DNA of 64,000 nucleotides from Nocardioidaceae bacterium (lineage in GTDB: Bacteria; Actinomycetota; Actinomycetes; Propionibacteriales; Nocardioidaceae). The notes beneath the pieces are model-generated. The model was not told where the DNA came from. It searched no databases and worked only from the letters and a program-made list of their open reading frames with translations. Shown here piece by piece: positions 1-9,075 of this stretch. Within the stretch, counting starts at the first letter, position 1, and every line of letters starts with the position of its first letter. The stretch is from contig JAUJOD010000002.1 in the NCBI GenBank assembly GCA_030447865.1, positions 644,473 through 708,472 of the forward strand. The letters are read 5' to 3'. Both the position numbers and the translations under genes were made by a program.

Positions 1-3
1 GGC

Positions 4-43
4 CCGACACGCCGGGAAAGCCGGGCCTTCGTTGACGTGTCGG
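4..43. terminator. Weak inverted repeat downstream of degV
   Basis: CCGACAC at 4-10 pairs with GTGTCGG at 37-43 just beyond the degV stop codon. There is no clear T-tract on the minus strand, so this may be a weak or factor-dependent terminator. Confidence is low because the spacer is not itself well paired. Confidence 0.25.
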
Positions 44-55
44 CCTAGAGGTGGC

Positions 56-901
56 CTAGAGGTGCGGGGAGACGACGACGGCCAGCATGCCCGGGCCGAC
101 GTGGGCGCCGATGACGGCGCCGACCTGGTTGACGACGAGCTCGTCAAGCTTCAGCACTCTGCTTCGCAGCCGCTCGGCGAGGGTCTCCGCCCGGTCGGGG
201 TTGGCCAGATGCGACACGGCGATGTCGACAGGTTCGTCGCCGGCTGCCACCACCGCCAGCTCTTCGAGCCGGCTCAGGGCGCGACCCGACGTACGGACCT
301 TCTCTAGGGGGACGATCCGACCATCCTCGACCTTGAGTAGGGGCTTGACCGCCAGCGCGGACCCGACCAACGCTGCAGCGGCCCCCACTCGGCCGCCGCG
401 CCGCAGGTACTCCAGCGTGTCGACGTAGAACAACGCGCTGGTCCCTACCGCTCGACGGCGCGCCACCTCTGCCGCGTCGTCGACGCCAGCACCGGCGTCC
501 AGCGCTTCAACTGCGGCCCGCACCGCAAAACCAGTGCCCATGCCGATCTGCCGGCTGTCGACAACCCGCACCGGCACCGACGCCCCCTTGGCGGCGAGCT
601 CGGCCGACTCGTAAGTGCCTGACACCTCGCCGGACAGGTGCACCGACAGCACGGCCTCGGCGCCATTCTCGGCCGCCGCTTCGTACGCCCGGAGGAACAC
701 CTCGGGCGCGGGACGGCTGGTACTGACCGGTGACCACTCCTTCAGCGCCGCCGCGACAGTCTCGGGGCTTGCGGCGGAGCCTTCGTCGTACGACCGCGCG
801 CCGATGACCACCTGCAGCGGCACCACCACGACGTCGAGCGCGTCAGCCATTGCGCGGTCCACCGACGTGGAGTCGGTGACGAGGGCGACGCGGCGAGCCA
901 T
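56..901 (-). CDS. DegV family fatty-acid-binding protein
   Basis: 281 residues, the usual DegV length. The N-terminus VALVTDSTS is the hallmark first loop; a central segment with VLSVHLSGEVSGTY and VRVVDSRQIGMGTG matches the conserved DegV core. DegV proteins bind a single fatty acid and can act as the FakB subunit of the fatty-acid kinase FakA; no fakA is visible here, so the partner is unknown. The gene follows leuS on the same strand with a 68-bp gap, an arrangement common in Actinobacteria upstream of comEA/comEC. A TAGTGT -10 box ends 6 nt before the ATG, suggesting its own leaderless transcript. Family assignment is firm; the physiological ligand is not. Confidence 0.92.
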   Translation of the reverse strand: MARRVALVTDSTSVDRAMADALDVVVVPLQVVIGARSYDEGSAASPETVAAALKEWSPVSTSRPAPEVFLRAYEAAAENGAEAVLSVHLSGEVSGTYESAELAAKGASVPVRVVDSRQIGMGTGFAVRAAVEALDAGAGVDDAAEVARRRAVGTSALFYVDTLEYLRRGGRVGAAAALVGSALAVKPLLKVEDGRIVPLEKVRTSGRALSRLEELAVVAAGDEPVDIAVSHLANPDRAETLAERLRSRVLKLDELVVNQVGAVIGAHVGPGMLAVVVSPHL

Positions 902-907
902 AGCGTG

Positions 908-913
908 ACACTA
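908..913 (-). promoter_or_regulatory. -10 box of degV (leaderless)
   Basis: TAGTGT ends 6 nt before the degV ATG, the spacing expected if transcription starts at or next to the start codon. Confidence 0.5.
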
Positions 914-969
914 CAGCGCAGCTGGAAGCCGTTCGTTCAGCCGGGGTTCTGTCAGAGTTCACCCATCGT

Positions 970-3492
970 TCAGCCGACGACGACGTTGACCACCTTGGGC
1001 GGCCGAGTGACCACCTTGCGCACGGGCGACGTCCCGATCGCGTGCACCACCGACGGCTCAGCCAGCGCGAGACGTTCCAGGTCAGCCGCTGAGACCGACG
1101 GGCTGACTTGCAGCTTGCCGCGCACCTTTCCCTGCACCTGCACGATGCAGGTCACCTCGTCCTCAACCAACAGCGTGTCCTCGGCGCGTGGCCAGCCGGC
1201 TTTGGCGACGGTCGGGGAATGCCCCAGTCGCTCCCACATCTCCTCGGCGGTGTAGGGCGCCACCAGGCTCAAGATCACCGCCACCGTCTCGGCCGCCTCC
1301 CGCACCGCCGGGTCGGCCGGCCCGCAGCCGGTGTCGATGGCCTTGCGCGTCGCGTTGACCAGCTCCATCACCCGGGCGACGACCACGTTGAAGCGGTGTA
1401 CCTCCAGCAGGGCCGTAGCCTCCGCAATCGTCTTGTGCGTCGTCTTGCGCAGCGACACATCACCAGCGGTGACGTCGACGCCCCGCTCGCTGGTCACGTC
1501 GCCGCTCAGCCGCCACGCCCGTTGCAGGAACCGCAGTGAGCCACTGGGGGACATGTCGGCCCAGTCGATGTCGTCCTCGGGCGGACCCGCGAACACCATG
1601 GTCAGCCGCACGGCGTCGACGCCGTACTCGGTGATCTGCTCGCCCAGGTCGACGCCGTTGCCCAGCGACTTGCTCATGCCGCGGCCCTGGTTGATGACCT
1701 CCCCCTGGTTCAGCAGCGCCGTGAACGGCTCGACGAAGTCCAGGTAACCCATGTCGTGCAGCGCCTTGGTGACGAACCGGGAGTACAGCAGGTGCAGGAT
1801 CGCGTGCTCGACCCCGCCGACGTACTGGTCGACCGGCGCCCAGCGGCGCAGCGCCTCCACGTCGAACGGCTGCGTGTCGTCGTTCGGGGTCGGGTAGCGC
1901 AGGAAGTACCACGAGGAGTCCACGAACGTGTCCATGGTGTCGGTGTCGCGCTGCGCCGCGCCGCCGCACTTCGGGCACTCGACGTTGACCCACTCGGTGG
2001 CCGCACCCAGCGGCGATGTGCCCTTGGGCAGCAGGTCAGCACCCCGCATGTCGGGCAGTACGACGGGCAGGGCGTCCTCCGGGACCGGCACCTCACCGCA
2101 GTTCTCGCAGTGGATGATCGGGATCGGCGCTCCCCAGAAGCGTTGCCGCGACACCAGCCAGTCGCGCAGCCGGTAGTTGACGGTTCCGCGGCCGTCGCCC
2201 CTGCGTTCCAGGTACTGGATGATCGCCGCCTTCGCCTCGACGACGTCCATCCCGTTCAGGTCAACCTCGTCGTTGGCGGAGTTGATGGCCGGCCCCTCGC
2301 CGGTGTACGCCTCGCCGTCGAAGTCCTCTGGCGGCTGCACCGTCCGCACGATCGGTAGCCCGAACTTCGTCGCGAAGTCCCAGTCGCGCTGGTCCTGCCC
2401 TGGGACCGCCATGATGGCGCCGGTGCCGTAGTCGGCCAGCACGTAGTCGGCGGCGTACACGGCGATGTGCTCGCCGTTGACCGGATTGACCGCGTGGACG
2501 CCCAAGAAGACACCGGTCTTCTCCCGGCCCTCGGTCAGCCGCTCGATCTCCGTGGTCCTGCGCACCTGCTCCAGGTAGTCGTCCAGGGCCGGCCGCTGCT
2601 CCGGCGCGCACAGCTCGGCGGCCAGCGGGGCGTCGGCTGCGACCACGAAGAACGTCGCACCGAACAACGTGTCGGGGCGCGTGGTGAACACCGTGACCTT
2701 CTCGCGCGTGGGTCGCCCTTCTCGAGACGACGCCTCGTCGGCTTCCCCTGAACCGACGATCCGGAAGTCGACGTGCGCACCCTCCGACCGGCCGATCCAG
2801 TTGCGCTGCATGGTCAACACGCGGTCGGGCCAGTTGCCCTTGAGCGCCTCCATGTCGTCCAGCAACCGGTCGACGAAGTCGGTGACCTTGAAGTGCCACT
2901 GAGTCAGCTCACGCTTGGTCACCTCGGTGCCGCAGCGTTCACATCTGCCGCCGATGACCTGTTCGTTGGCCAGCACGGTCTGGTCCTGTGGGCACCAGTT
3001 GACCGCCGAGGCCTTGCGGTAGGCCAGCCCGTTCGCGAACAGCCGCAGGAACAGCCACTGGGTCCACTTGTAGTACTCCGGATCGGAGGTGTGCAGCCGC
3101 GTCGACCAGTCGAACGAGATGCCGTACCGGCGGAACGACTCCGCCTGCTTCTCGATGTTCTTGTACGTCCACTCCGCCGGATGCTCGTTGCGCCTTATCG
3201 CGGCGTTCTCCGCGTTCAACCCGAAGGAGTCCCAGCCGATGGGGTGCAGGACGTCGTACCCCTGCTGGAACCAGTACCGCGCGATCACGTCCGCCAGCGC
3301 GAAGACCTCGGCGTGTCCCATGTGCAGGTCGCCTGAGGGGTACGGGAACATGTCGAGCAGGTAGCGACGCTCGCGGCTGCCGTCATCGACCGCCTTGAAC
3401 GGGTCGAGGTCGGTCCACACCTTCAACCACTTGTCCTGAACGGCGTGCACGTCGTACGTCGCGCGCGGTTCTCGTTGCTGTTGCTCAGTCAT
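970..3492 (-). CDS. leuS: Leucyl-tRNA synthetase
   Basis: 840-residue class I synthetase charging tRNA-Leu. The HIGH motif reads HMGH within [11 protein letters not shown], followed by [14 protein letters not shown] typical of LeuS; the KMSKS loop reads GMSKS, a variant also found in Streptomyces-type LeuS. An editing (CP1) domain with [11 protein letters not shown] is present between them, and CxxC zinc-like pairs occur near the N-terminal third. An upstream in-frame GTG at 3684 would add 64 residues, but these cover the attenuator; the ATG at 3492 has AGGAG about 10 nt upstream and starts where LeuS homology starts. Expression is very likely controlled by the leader peptide and terminator at 3595-3691. 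Confidence 0.97.
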   Translation of the reverse strand: MTEQQQREPRATYDVHAVQDKWLKVWTDLDPFKAVDDGSRERRYLLDMFPYPSGDLHMGHAEVFALADVIARYWFQQGYDVLHPIGWDSFGLNAENAAIRRNEHPAEWTYKNIEKQAESFRRYGISFDWSTRLHTSDPEYYKWTQWLFLRLFANGLAYRKASAVNWCPQDQTVLANEQVIGGRCERCGTEVTKRELTQWHFKVTDFVDRLLDDMEALKGNWPDRVLTMQRNWIGRSEGAHVDFRIVGSGEADEASSREGRPTREKVTVFTTRPDTLFGATFFVVAADAPLAAELCAPEQRPALDDYLEQVRRTTEIERLTEGREKTGVFLGVHAVNPVNGEHIAVYAADYVLADYGTGAIMAVPGQDQRDWDFATKFGLPIVRTVQPPEDFDGEAYTGEGPAINSANDEVDLNGMDVVEAKAAIIQYLERRGDGRGTVNYRLRDWLVSRQRFWGAPIPIIHCENCGEVPVPEDALPVVLPDMRGADLLPKGTSPLGAATEWVNVECPKCGGAAQRDTDTMDTFVDSSWYFLRYPTPNDDTQPFDVEALRRWAPVDQYVGGVEHAILHLLYSRFVTKALHDMGYLDFVEPFTALLNQGEVINQGRGMSKSLGNGVDLGEQITEYGVDAVRLTMVFAGPPEDDIDWADMSPSGSLRFLQRAWRLSGDVTSERGVDVTAGDVSLRKTTHKTIAEATALLEVHRFNVVVARVMELVNATRKAIDTGCGPADPAVREAAETVAVILSLVAPYTAEEMWERLGHSPTVAKAGWPRAEDTLLVEDEVTCIVQVQGKVRGKLQVSPSVSAADLERLALAEPSVVHAIGTSPVRKVVTRPPKVVNVVVG

Positions 3493-3594
3493 CTGGGTTT
3501 CTCCTGGCTCTCCTGCTGCGGTGACCGACGGTTGGGGAACGGTTGGGGATCGCTTGCTGTTGTGGCCGCGTGCTCCGCAGCAACTCGCGGGCAC

Positions 3595-3620
3595 AAAAAA
3601 GCCCCTCAGGCATGAGGGGC
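3595..3620 (-). terminator. Intrinsic terminator in the leuS leader
   Basis: On the minus strand GCCCCTCA-TGCC-TGAGGGGC (3620-3601) forms a perfect 8-bp stem with a 4-nt loop followed directly by six T residues (3600-3595). It lies about 100 nt before leuS, inside its 5' leader, so it must be conditionally read through for leuS to be expressed. Confidence 0.85.
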
Positions 3621-3654
3621 AGCCGCGCTGATGATGACCGTGGTCAGCGCGGCT
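3621..3654 (-). promoter_or_regulatory. Regulatory hairpin overlapping the leader-peptide stop codon
   Basis: A perfect 11-bp stem, AGCCGCGCTGA paired with TCAGCGCGGCT (3654-3644 with 3631-3621), with a 12-nt loop. Its 5' arm covers part of the leader-peptide stop codon and its 3' arm abuts the terminator stem at 3620. A ribosome stalled on the Leu codons or terminating at the stop would affect this hairpin, as expected of an attenuation switch. The exact alternative (antiterminator) pairing is not obvious by eye. Confidence 0.6.
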
Positions 3655-3679
3655 AACTAAGAAGCAGGACCTGCCGCAT
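3653..3679 (-). CDS. Leucine leader peptide of leuS (MRQVLLLS)
   Basis: Eight codons, Met-Arg-Gln-Val-Leu-Leu-Leu-Ser then TAG, with three consecutive Leu codons (CTG CTT CTT). It is followed immediately by an 11-bp hairpin and a T-tailed terminator, the classical layout of a ribosome-mediated attenuator. A TACCCT -10 box ends 6 nt before the ATG, so the peptide is probably translated from a leaderless transcript. Low charged tRNA-Leu would stall the ribosome on the Leu run and favour readthrough into leuS. The mechanism is inferred from layout. Confidence 0.75.
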   Translation of the reverse strand: MRQVLLLS

Positions 3680-3685
3680 GACACC

Positions 3686-3691
3686 AGGGTA
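3686..3691 (-). promoter_or_regulatory. -10 box of the leuS leader transcript
   Basis: TACCCT ends 6 nt before the leader-peptide ATG at 3679, placing the transcription start at the peptide start codon. Confidence 0.5.
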
Positions 3692-3743
3692 GCGCAGCGG
3701 AGGCGCGTCGCGCCACGCTTGAGTCGGTGGCACCGCCCCGACT

Positions 3744-3796
3744 GCGATTCGTCCGATCCACCGACCGCCCCCCCCCCGCTCAGTAGGACGAATCGC
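3744..3796. repeat. Palindromic element with a C10 tract between leuS and the ureohydrolase gene
   Basis: Perfect 11-bp arms GCGATTCGTCC (3744-3754) and GGACGAATCGC (3786-3796) flank a 31-bp centre containing ten consecutive C residues (3768-3777). It lies in the divergent intergenic region, so it cannot be a simple 3' terminator for either neighbour. Its size resembles the other roughly 50-bp palindromes in the window, though the arm sequence differs. Confidence 0.6.
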
Positions 3797-3902
3797 GAGG
3801 GGCGGCGCGGCGAGAGACTCCGAGCACCACCGCTGACATGTGCGACCGTATGCGCATGCCTCTCCTCACTGACGTCGCGCGCTGGTGGCCGGGAGCGGTG
3901 CG

Positions 3903-4931
3903 ATGACCCGGTACGGCGCGCAGTACGGCCCCGACGTCACGTTCCTCGGGATCGACAGCTGCAACCTGGACGAGCCGGCGTCGTACGCCGATGCCGACGT
4001 GGTGATCGTCGGGGCGCCGTTCGACGGCGGTACGTCGCACCGGCCGGGCACCCGCTTCGGCCCGCAGGCGATCCGGATCACCGACTACCTGCCGCACGAC
4101 GGCTCGCGGCCGAGCCTCGCGCTGCGCACCGATGGTCTGCGCGACCTGCGGGTCGTCGACGCCGGCGACGTGGAGATGTACTCGGGTGACATCCAGACGG
4201 CCCTGCCGCGACTGGAGGCAGCGGTGCAGGCAGTGGCAGCGGCGGGGGCGATCCCCGTCGTGCTGGGGGGTGACCACTCGATCACGTACCCCGACGCGAA
4301 GGGAGTCGCGAACGTGCTCGGCCACGGCCGGGTGTCGCTCCTTCACTTCGACGCCCACGCCGACACCGGCGATCTCGAGTTTGGTTCGCTGTGGGGACAC
4401 GGGCAGCCGATGCGGCGCTTGATCGAGTCCGGTGCCGTGCGTGGCGACAGGTTCCTCCAGGTCGGTCTGCGCGGCTACTGGCCGGGTCCGGCGACGCTGA
4501 ACTGGATGGCGAGCCAGCGGATGCGGTCCTATGAGATGACCGAGATCGTCGCCAGGGGTCTGACCGATTGTCTGACCGAGGCGTTCGCCGTGGCTGTCGA
4601 CGACTGTGACGGTGTGTTCTTGTCGGTCGACATCGACGTCTGCGACCCCGCCCACGCACCCGGCACCGGCACTCCAGAGCCCGGCGGCCTGAGCGCACGA
4701 GAGCTGCTCGACGCCGTCCGCCGCGCCTGCCTCGAGCTGCCGATCGTGGGAGTCGACGTTGTCGAGGTCAGCCCGCCCTACGACTCCGCCGACATCACCG
4801 CCGCACTGGCCAACCGGGTGGTGCTGGAGTCGCTGTCGGCGATCGCGCGGCGTCGCCGGGACGAGCGCGAGGGTACGTCGCTGGACCCGGCACGTCCGCT
4901 CCTGGAGGGACTCGGTGGCGGGCCGACGTAG
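3903..4931 (+). CDS. Ureohydrolase (agmatinase/arginase superfamily)
   Basis: 342 residues. Signature manganese ligands are all present: GGDHS (His125), DAHAD (Asp150, His152, Asp154) and SVDIDVCDP (Asp243, Asp245). The family hydrolyses guanidino compounds (agmatine, guanidinobutyrate, guanidinopropionate, or free guanidine in some members) to urea and an amine. [17 protein letters not shown] near residue 38 is typical of agmatinase-like members rather than arginases, but substrate cannot be set from sequence by eye. The ATG at 3903 is preferred over GTG 3885 because GGGAG sits 7 nt upstream. No polyamine or urea genes are adjacent. Confidence 0.9.
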   Translation: MTRYGAQYGPDVTFLGIDSCNLDEPASYADADVVIVGAPFDGGTSHRPGTRFGPQAIRITDYLPHDGSRPSLALRTDGLRDLRVVDAGDVEMYSGDIQTALPRLEAAVQAVAAAGAIPVVLGGDHSITYPDAKGVANVLGHGRVSLLHFDAHADTGDLEFGSLWGHGQPMRRLIESGAVRGDRFLQVGLRGYWPGPATLNWMASQRMRSYEMTEIVARGLTDCLTEAFAVAVDDCDGVFLSVDIDVCDPAHAPGTGTPEPGGLSARELLDAVRRACLELPIVGVDVVEVSPPYDSADITAALANRVVLESLSAIARRRRDEREGTSLDPARPLLEGLGGGPT

Positions 4932-5015
4932 GAGCGCGAGGTGCAAGCGCACGGCGCTGCTACAGCTCGCCTAGCCTGGCTGCACACACGATGAGCAGCA
5001 GGAGACGAGGTCGGC

Positions 5016-6062
5016 ATGAGTGCAGAGGAGCAGGACGCCAAAGGGTCCTACGTCGAGACCGGCAGGGAGTTCAAGCGCGACACCAACTACATCACCACCC
5101 GGATCACCGAGGACGGCCAGGACGGCTACCCGGTCGAGCCGGGGCGCTACCGGCTGGTCGCCGCCCGGGCTTGCCCGTGGGCGAACCGGGCGATCATCGT
5201 CAGGCGGTTGCTCGGCCTGCAAGACGTGATCTCGATGGGGCTGTGCGGCCCGACGCACGACAAACGCAGTTGGACATTCGACCTCGACCCGGGGGGCGTC
5301 GATCCGGTGCTCGGCATCGAGCGCCTGCAGCAGGCCTACTTCAAGCGCTTCCCTGACTATGAGCGCGGCATTACGGTGCCGGCCATCGTCGACGTTCCAA
5401 GCGGTGAGGTGGTCACCAACAACTTCCCGCAGATCACGCTGGACTTCTCCACCGAGTGGCGCAAGTACCACCGGGAGGGCGCTCCCGACTTGTACCCAGA
5501 GGCGCTGCGGGAGGAGATCGACGAAGTGGCCGAGCGCGTGTTCCGCGAGGTCAACAACGGGGTCTACCGGTGCGGGTTCGCTGGGTCACAGCGGGCCTAT
5601 GACAAGGGGTACGACCGGCTGTTCACCGCGTTGGACTGGCTAAGCGATCGACTGACGACCCAGCGTTACCTGGTGGGCGATACCATCACGGAGGCCGACG
5701 TGCGGCTGTTCACGACGTTGGCGCGTTTCGACCCGGTCTACCACGGTCACTTCAAGTGCAACCGGCACAAACTCACCGAGCTGCCGGTGCTGTGGGCGTA
5801 CGCGCGAGACCTGTTCCAGACCCCCGGTTTCGGGGACACGACCGACTTCGTGCAGATCAAGCAGCACTACTACGTCGTCCACACCGACATCAATCCGACG
5901 CAGATCGTGCCTAAGGGTCCCGACCTTTCCAACTGGCTCGAACCGCACGGGCGCGAGTCCTTGGGTGGCCGCCCGTTCGGTGACGGAACTCCCCCCGGCC
6001 CGCCGCCGGTTGGTGAGGCCGTGCCCGCGGAGCACACGCCGCTACTGAGCGCCGCAGAGTAG
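5016..6062 (+). CDS. Glutathionyl-hydroquinone-reductase-like protein (Xi-class GST fold, YqjG/ECM4 family)
   Basis: 348 residues. Residues 47-60 contain ACPWANR with the catalytic Cys53 of the CPWA motif that defines this family; the N-terminal thioredoxin-like domain and an all-helical C-terminal domain with ITEADVRLF (the GST helix-6 motif) are both present. Homologues reduce glutathionyl-quinols. Actinobacteria normally make mycothiol, so the real thiol may be mycothiol; this is inference. A roughly 45-residue Pro/Gly-rich tail ends the protein. A TAGCCT box about 40 nt upstream and AGGAG 9 nt before the ATG support the start. It lies alone on the plus strand. Confidence 0.88.
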   Translation: MSAEEQDAKGSYVETGREFKRDTNYITTRITEDGQDGYPVEPGRYRLVAARACPWANRAIIVRRLLGLQDVISMGLCGPTHDKRSWTFDLDPGGVDPVLGIERLQQAYFKRFPDYERGITVPAIVDVPSGEVVTNNFPQITLDFSTEWRKYHREGAPDLYPEALREEIDEVAERVFREVNNGVYRCGFAGSQRAYDKGYDRLFTALDWLSDRLTTQRYLVGDTITEADVRLFTTLARFDPVYHGHFKCNRHKLTELPVLWAYARDLFQTPGFGDTTDFVQIKQHYYVVHTDINPTQIVPKGPDLSNWLEPHGRESLGGRPFGDGTPPGPPPVGEAVPAEHTPLLSAAE

Positions 6063-6117
6063 AGGAAGCCCCGGGTCAGCTCGCGCTGCCCGGGGCCTTC
6101 TCTTTGCTGCGAGTTAG

Positions 6118-7908
6118 TTACCGCACACGCAGGTGCAGGTGCTTGTAGCCCGAGACCACGTCGCCGGCGGCCTCGCTGTCGCTGGTGCGGCTGCTGCCAC
6201 GACCATCCTTGCCAGCCCGCACGGTGGCGGTCACCGTGTCGTTGGTTGGCGCGCTCTCGAGCTTGTCGAGGAACTCGTCGAACGACCCAGCGCGGGTGCG
6301 ACCCTCGTCGCCACCGCCATTGACGTACAAGGTCGCCGAGTGACCCCGTGCGGACTTCGGGATCCGGACGTTGAGTCGCACGACCTTGGACTCTGCGGTG
6401 TCCCTGCTCGGAGCCAGGGTCACGCGCACGGGCAGGTCGGTGCCGGCGTACACGGTCCTGGTCGGGCGGTGACTCGTGATCGTGATCCACCGGTCAGCCG
6501 GCTTGATCTCGTACTGCTTGATCTGGAAGGCGTTGAACCGCGGGCTGTACTGCGCCCGGTAGTGGACGTCGGTGATCCGCACCCGCTCGTACTTGTTGTG
6601 CATGATCTGCGACATCTGCCGGTAGGAGTCCCAGATCGACGCGAACGTGATGTCGCGGCGGCTGGCGAACCGGTCGAAGCGAGAGAACGTCCACGTGCTG
6701 CCGTCGGCCCGCGTGCCGTCGAAGGTCCATCTGACTGTCGCGGTCCCGGCACCGAGCTTGTCGAGCACCCGGTCGGCGTTGGAGAGCAGGTGCAGTGACG
6801 ACAGGTACGGCGTCGCCGGACGGTAGGTGATCACCGTCTTGCCGCGGCGGGAGTTGCCGTTGGTGACCTTCTCCACGTAGGAGGTCACCTCGGTGGACTT
6901 GGGGGTCTGGCCGAGGATTCCGTGGATAGCGGCCAGGTGGTCACCGATGACCTGCCCCACCGGTGCAGACGGGTTGGCAACCTTGAACGACCCGAAGACG
7001 GTGTCCTTTTGGATGTAGATGGCGTCGCCGCCGTGCATCGACAAGGTGCTGTGACCCGACCAGAGCAGCGGGTGACCGAAGGCGAGCACCTCGTTACCGC
7101 AGACTGCGGTGGCGGTGCCCATTCCGGCGTAGGTGATGTCGCCGTACGACAGTGAGCCGGCGAGGTTGCCGCCGGGCACGATGGCGGTGGGTTCGGCGGC
7201 CGCGGAGGTGCGTCCTCCGACAACGACCGGGCCCTTGGCGTTGAACCGGTTAGCGGCCTTCTGCAGGTGGCTGTTGGACAGACCCGACACGCTGAATGGC
7301 ATCGGCAGCCGCTGGAACCCGCTGTCGGCCTGCACTGTGCTCATGTCGCCCGACGCGACCATACGGTCGGCCGTAGCGTCAGGGATTGCGATCTTCTTGG
7401 TGCTGGCTGCTGCGTTGATCGCGGTGCTGTCCTGGCTGTCGAGGAGTTCCCGCATCGCCGCGCCTGGTGTAACGCCGGCGACATCGCTTGGCGACCACGA
7501 CAACCCGTAGGCGACAGCCCCAAGCAGGCGGCCCCGGTTGTCGTAGACAGGTGAGCCGGACATGCCGGCCCAGATGCCCTTGTCGACGCTGCCATCATCG
7601 TGGGTGATCTCAGACCCCTCGAGTCTGACCATGATCATGTCGAGACCAGGCGCGATGCCGTCCTGGAGCACACCGAGCACCTCTCCCTGGAACGCGTCCG
7701 GGGTGGTGCCGCTGCTGACGGTGAGGCCGTGAACACGCATGCCCTTGTCGATCGCGCGAGCGGGCGTCGCCACGGGGCAGCTTGCTTCGTCGACTGACTG
7801 GGCCGGCAACGCCGGCACGGTGGTAGCGACCAAAGCGGCCGCCGACATGCCGAGTACCGTCGCGCGCGGCCGGATCCAGCTGCGCCGCGCTAGTGAACGT
7901 TGTGCCAT
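6118..7908 (-). CDS. Secreted SpoIVB-type (peptidase S55-like) protein
   Basis: 596 residues. The start at 7908 is chosen because it begins an Arg-rich n-region and a hydrophobic signal segment (ATVLGMSAAALVATTVP) and has GAAGGG upstream; longer in-frame starts lack this. Mature residues carry IWAGMSGSPVYD, the catalytic-serine motif of the SpoIVB S55 group, and later LAFGHPLLWSGH, containing a plausible catalytic His. In SpoIVB the GH motif precedes the GMSGSP motif; here the order is reversed. The C-terminal 250 residues look like beta-rich adhesion or binding domains. Known actinobacterial homologues have no defined substrate. Predicted extracellular or membrane-anchored by an uncleaved signal. 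Confidence 0.8.
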   Translation of the reverse strand: MAQRSLARRSWIRPRATVLGMSAAALVATTVPALPAQSVDEASCPVATPARAIDKGMRVHGLTVSSGTTPDAFQGEVLGVLQDGIAPGLDMIMVRLEGSEITHDDGSVDKGIWAGMSGSPVYDNRGRLLGAVAYGLSWSPSDVAGVTPGAAMRELLDSQDSTAINAAASTKKIAIPDATADRMVASGDMSTVQADSGFQRLPMPFSVSGLSNSHLQKAANRFNAKGPVVVGGRTSAAAEPTAIVPGGNLAGSLSYGDITYAGMGTATAVCGNEVLAFGHPLLWSGHSTLSMHGGDAIYIQKDTVFGSFKVANPSAPVGQVIGDHLAAIHGILGQTPKSTEVTSYVEKVTNGNSRRGKTVITYRPATPYLSSLHLLSNADRVLDKLGAGTATVRWTFDGTRADGSTWTFSRFDRFASRRDITFASIWDSYRQMSQIMHNKYERVRITDVHYRAQYSPRFNAFQIKQYEIKPADRWITITSHRPTRTVYAGTDLPVRVTLAPSRDTAESKVVRLNVRIPKSARGHSATLYVNGGGDEGRTRAGSFDEFLDKLESAPTNDTVTATVRAGKDGRGSSRTSDSEAAGDVVSGYKHLHLRVR

Positions 7909-8225
7909 GTACTTTGCCCTTCGATGAGGTTGCGGCCACCCCCCAATGGCGCGACCTGTGCTCATTAGACTCTCTCGCGGCGTAACTCGTTGGCCTCCGA
8001 AGATCACGGTTCGGTCACGAGTTGGCGACTTTTCTTGAGATTGTGCAGTCCGCGCTTTAGTCCCCGACTCGGCGGCACGTTCCGGTCTCGCACCGCCTTG
8101 ACTAGGTGGCGGCACCTTCACTGTTCCAAGGGTGGCTCTCCGGCCCGAATTGCCCGATTCGGCCATGCTTCCACCCAGTGAAGGCGGCCGGGCACGCGCT
8201 CTGACCTCCGCATCTCCAGCAGCGG

Positions 8226-8231
8226 TAGGTT
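8226..8231 (+). promoter_or_regulatory. -10 box of exonuclease III gene (leaderless)
   Basis: TAGGTT ends 6 nt before the GTG start at 8238. Confidence 0.45.
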
Positions 8232-8237
8232 GCCGCC

Positions 8238-9026
8238 GTGCGGATCGCCACCTGGAACGTCAACTCCATCCGGGCCCGGCTCGACCGCGTGGTCGCTTGG
8301 CTGGAACGCAGTGAGGTCGACGTACTCGCGATGCAGGAGACCAAGTGCCGCGACGATCAGTTCCCGTACGACGTGTTCGGGCGGCTGGGCTACCAAGCGG
8401 CGCATTGCGGCGTCTCCGGGTGGAACGGCGTCGCCGTGCTCTCCCGCGTCGGGCTTGCCGACGTCCAGGTTGGGTTCCCCGGCCAGCCGTGCTGGGGCGA
8501 CGAACCCGTCGCGGAGGCGCGGGCGCTGGCTGCCATCTGCGACGGCGTACGGGTGTGGAGCCTGTACGTGCCCAACGGCCGCACGCTGAGCGACCCGCAC
8601 TACCTCTACAAGCTGGAGTGGTTGGCCCGGCTGCGTGCTGCGGCAGCAACCTGGCTGGCGCAGGATCCCCAGGCGCAGATCTCGCTCAGCGGCGACTGGA
8701 ACATCGCACCCCAAGACGACGACGTGTGGGACATGCGCGTCTTCGCCCACTCCACGCACGTGTCGGCGCCGGAGCGGGCGGCGTTCGCGGCGATCGTCGA
8801 CGCGGGGTACGCCGACGTGGTCCGTCCGTACGCGCCCGGCCCTGGCGTCTACACCTACTGGGACTACACCCGGCTGCGGTTCCCCCGCCGCGAGGGGATG
8901 CGCCTCGACTTCCTCCTCGCCAGTCCCGCCTTGGCCGACCGGGTCACCGCCGCCGTGATCGACCGGCAGGAGCGCAAAGGCAACGGCGCCAGCGACCACG
9001 CCCCGGTGATAGTCGACCTCGACTGA
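8238..9026 (+). CDS. xthA: Exodeoxyribonuclease III (AP endonuclease)
   Basis: 262 residues of the Mg-dependent EEP nuclease fold. MRIATWNVNSIRAR opens the protein, the metal-binding Glu is in MQETKC near residue 36, SGDWNIAP supplies the catalytic Asp/Asn pair, and GASDHAPV at the C-terminus carries the catalytic His. The enzyme cleaves at abasic sites and trims 3' ends during base-excision repair. GTG start at 8238; a TAGGTT box 6 nt upstream suggests a leaderless mRNA. It is divergent from the S55-like gene. Confidence 0.95.
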   Translation: MRIATWNVNSIRARLDRVVAWLERSEVDVLAMQETKCRDDQFPYDVFGRLGYQAAHCGVSGWNGVAVLSRVGLADVQVGFPGQPCWGDEPVAEARALAAICDGVRVWSLYVPNGRTLSDPHYLYKLEWLARLRAAAATWLAQDPQAQISLSGDWNIAPQDDDVWDMRVFAHSTHVSAPERAAFAAIVDAGYADVVRPYAPGPGVYTYWDYTRLRFPRREGMRLDFLLASPALADRVTAAVIDRQERKGNGASDHAPVIVDLD

Positions 9027-9062
9027 CCGCTCACCGCACGCGTGGATCGGGTTCGCTCGCCG

Positions 9063-9068
9063 TAAATT
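9063..9068 (+). promoter_or_regulatory. -10 box of the PIG-V-like gene (leaderless)
   Basis: TAAATT ends 7 nt before GTG 9076, which is why that start is preferred to the TTG at 9067 lying inside the box. Confidence 0.45.
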
Positions 9069-9075
9069 GTCGGTG

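Noticed and set aside
970-3684. 904-codon leuS start at GTG 3684
   Set aside because: The extra 64 codons run through the attenuator hairpins and have no LeuS homology; ATG 3492 has a good ribosome-binding sequence.
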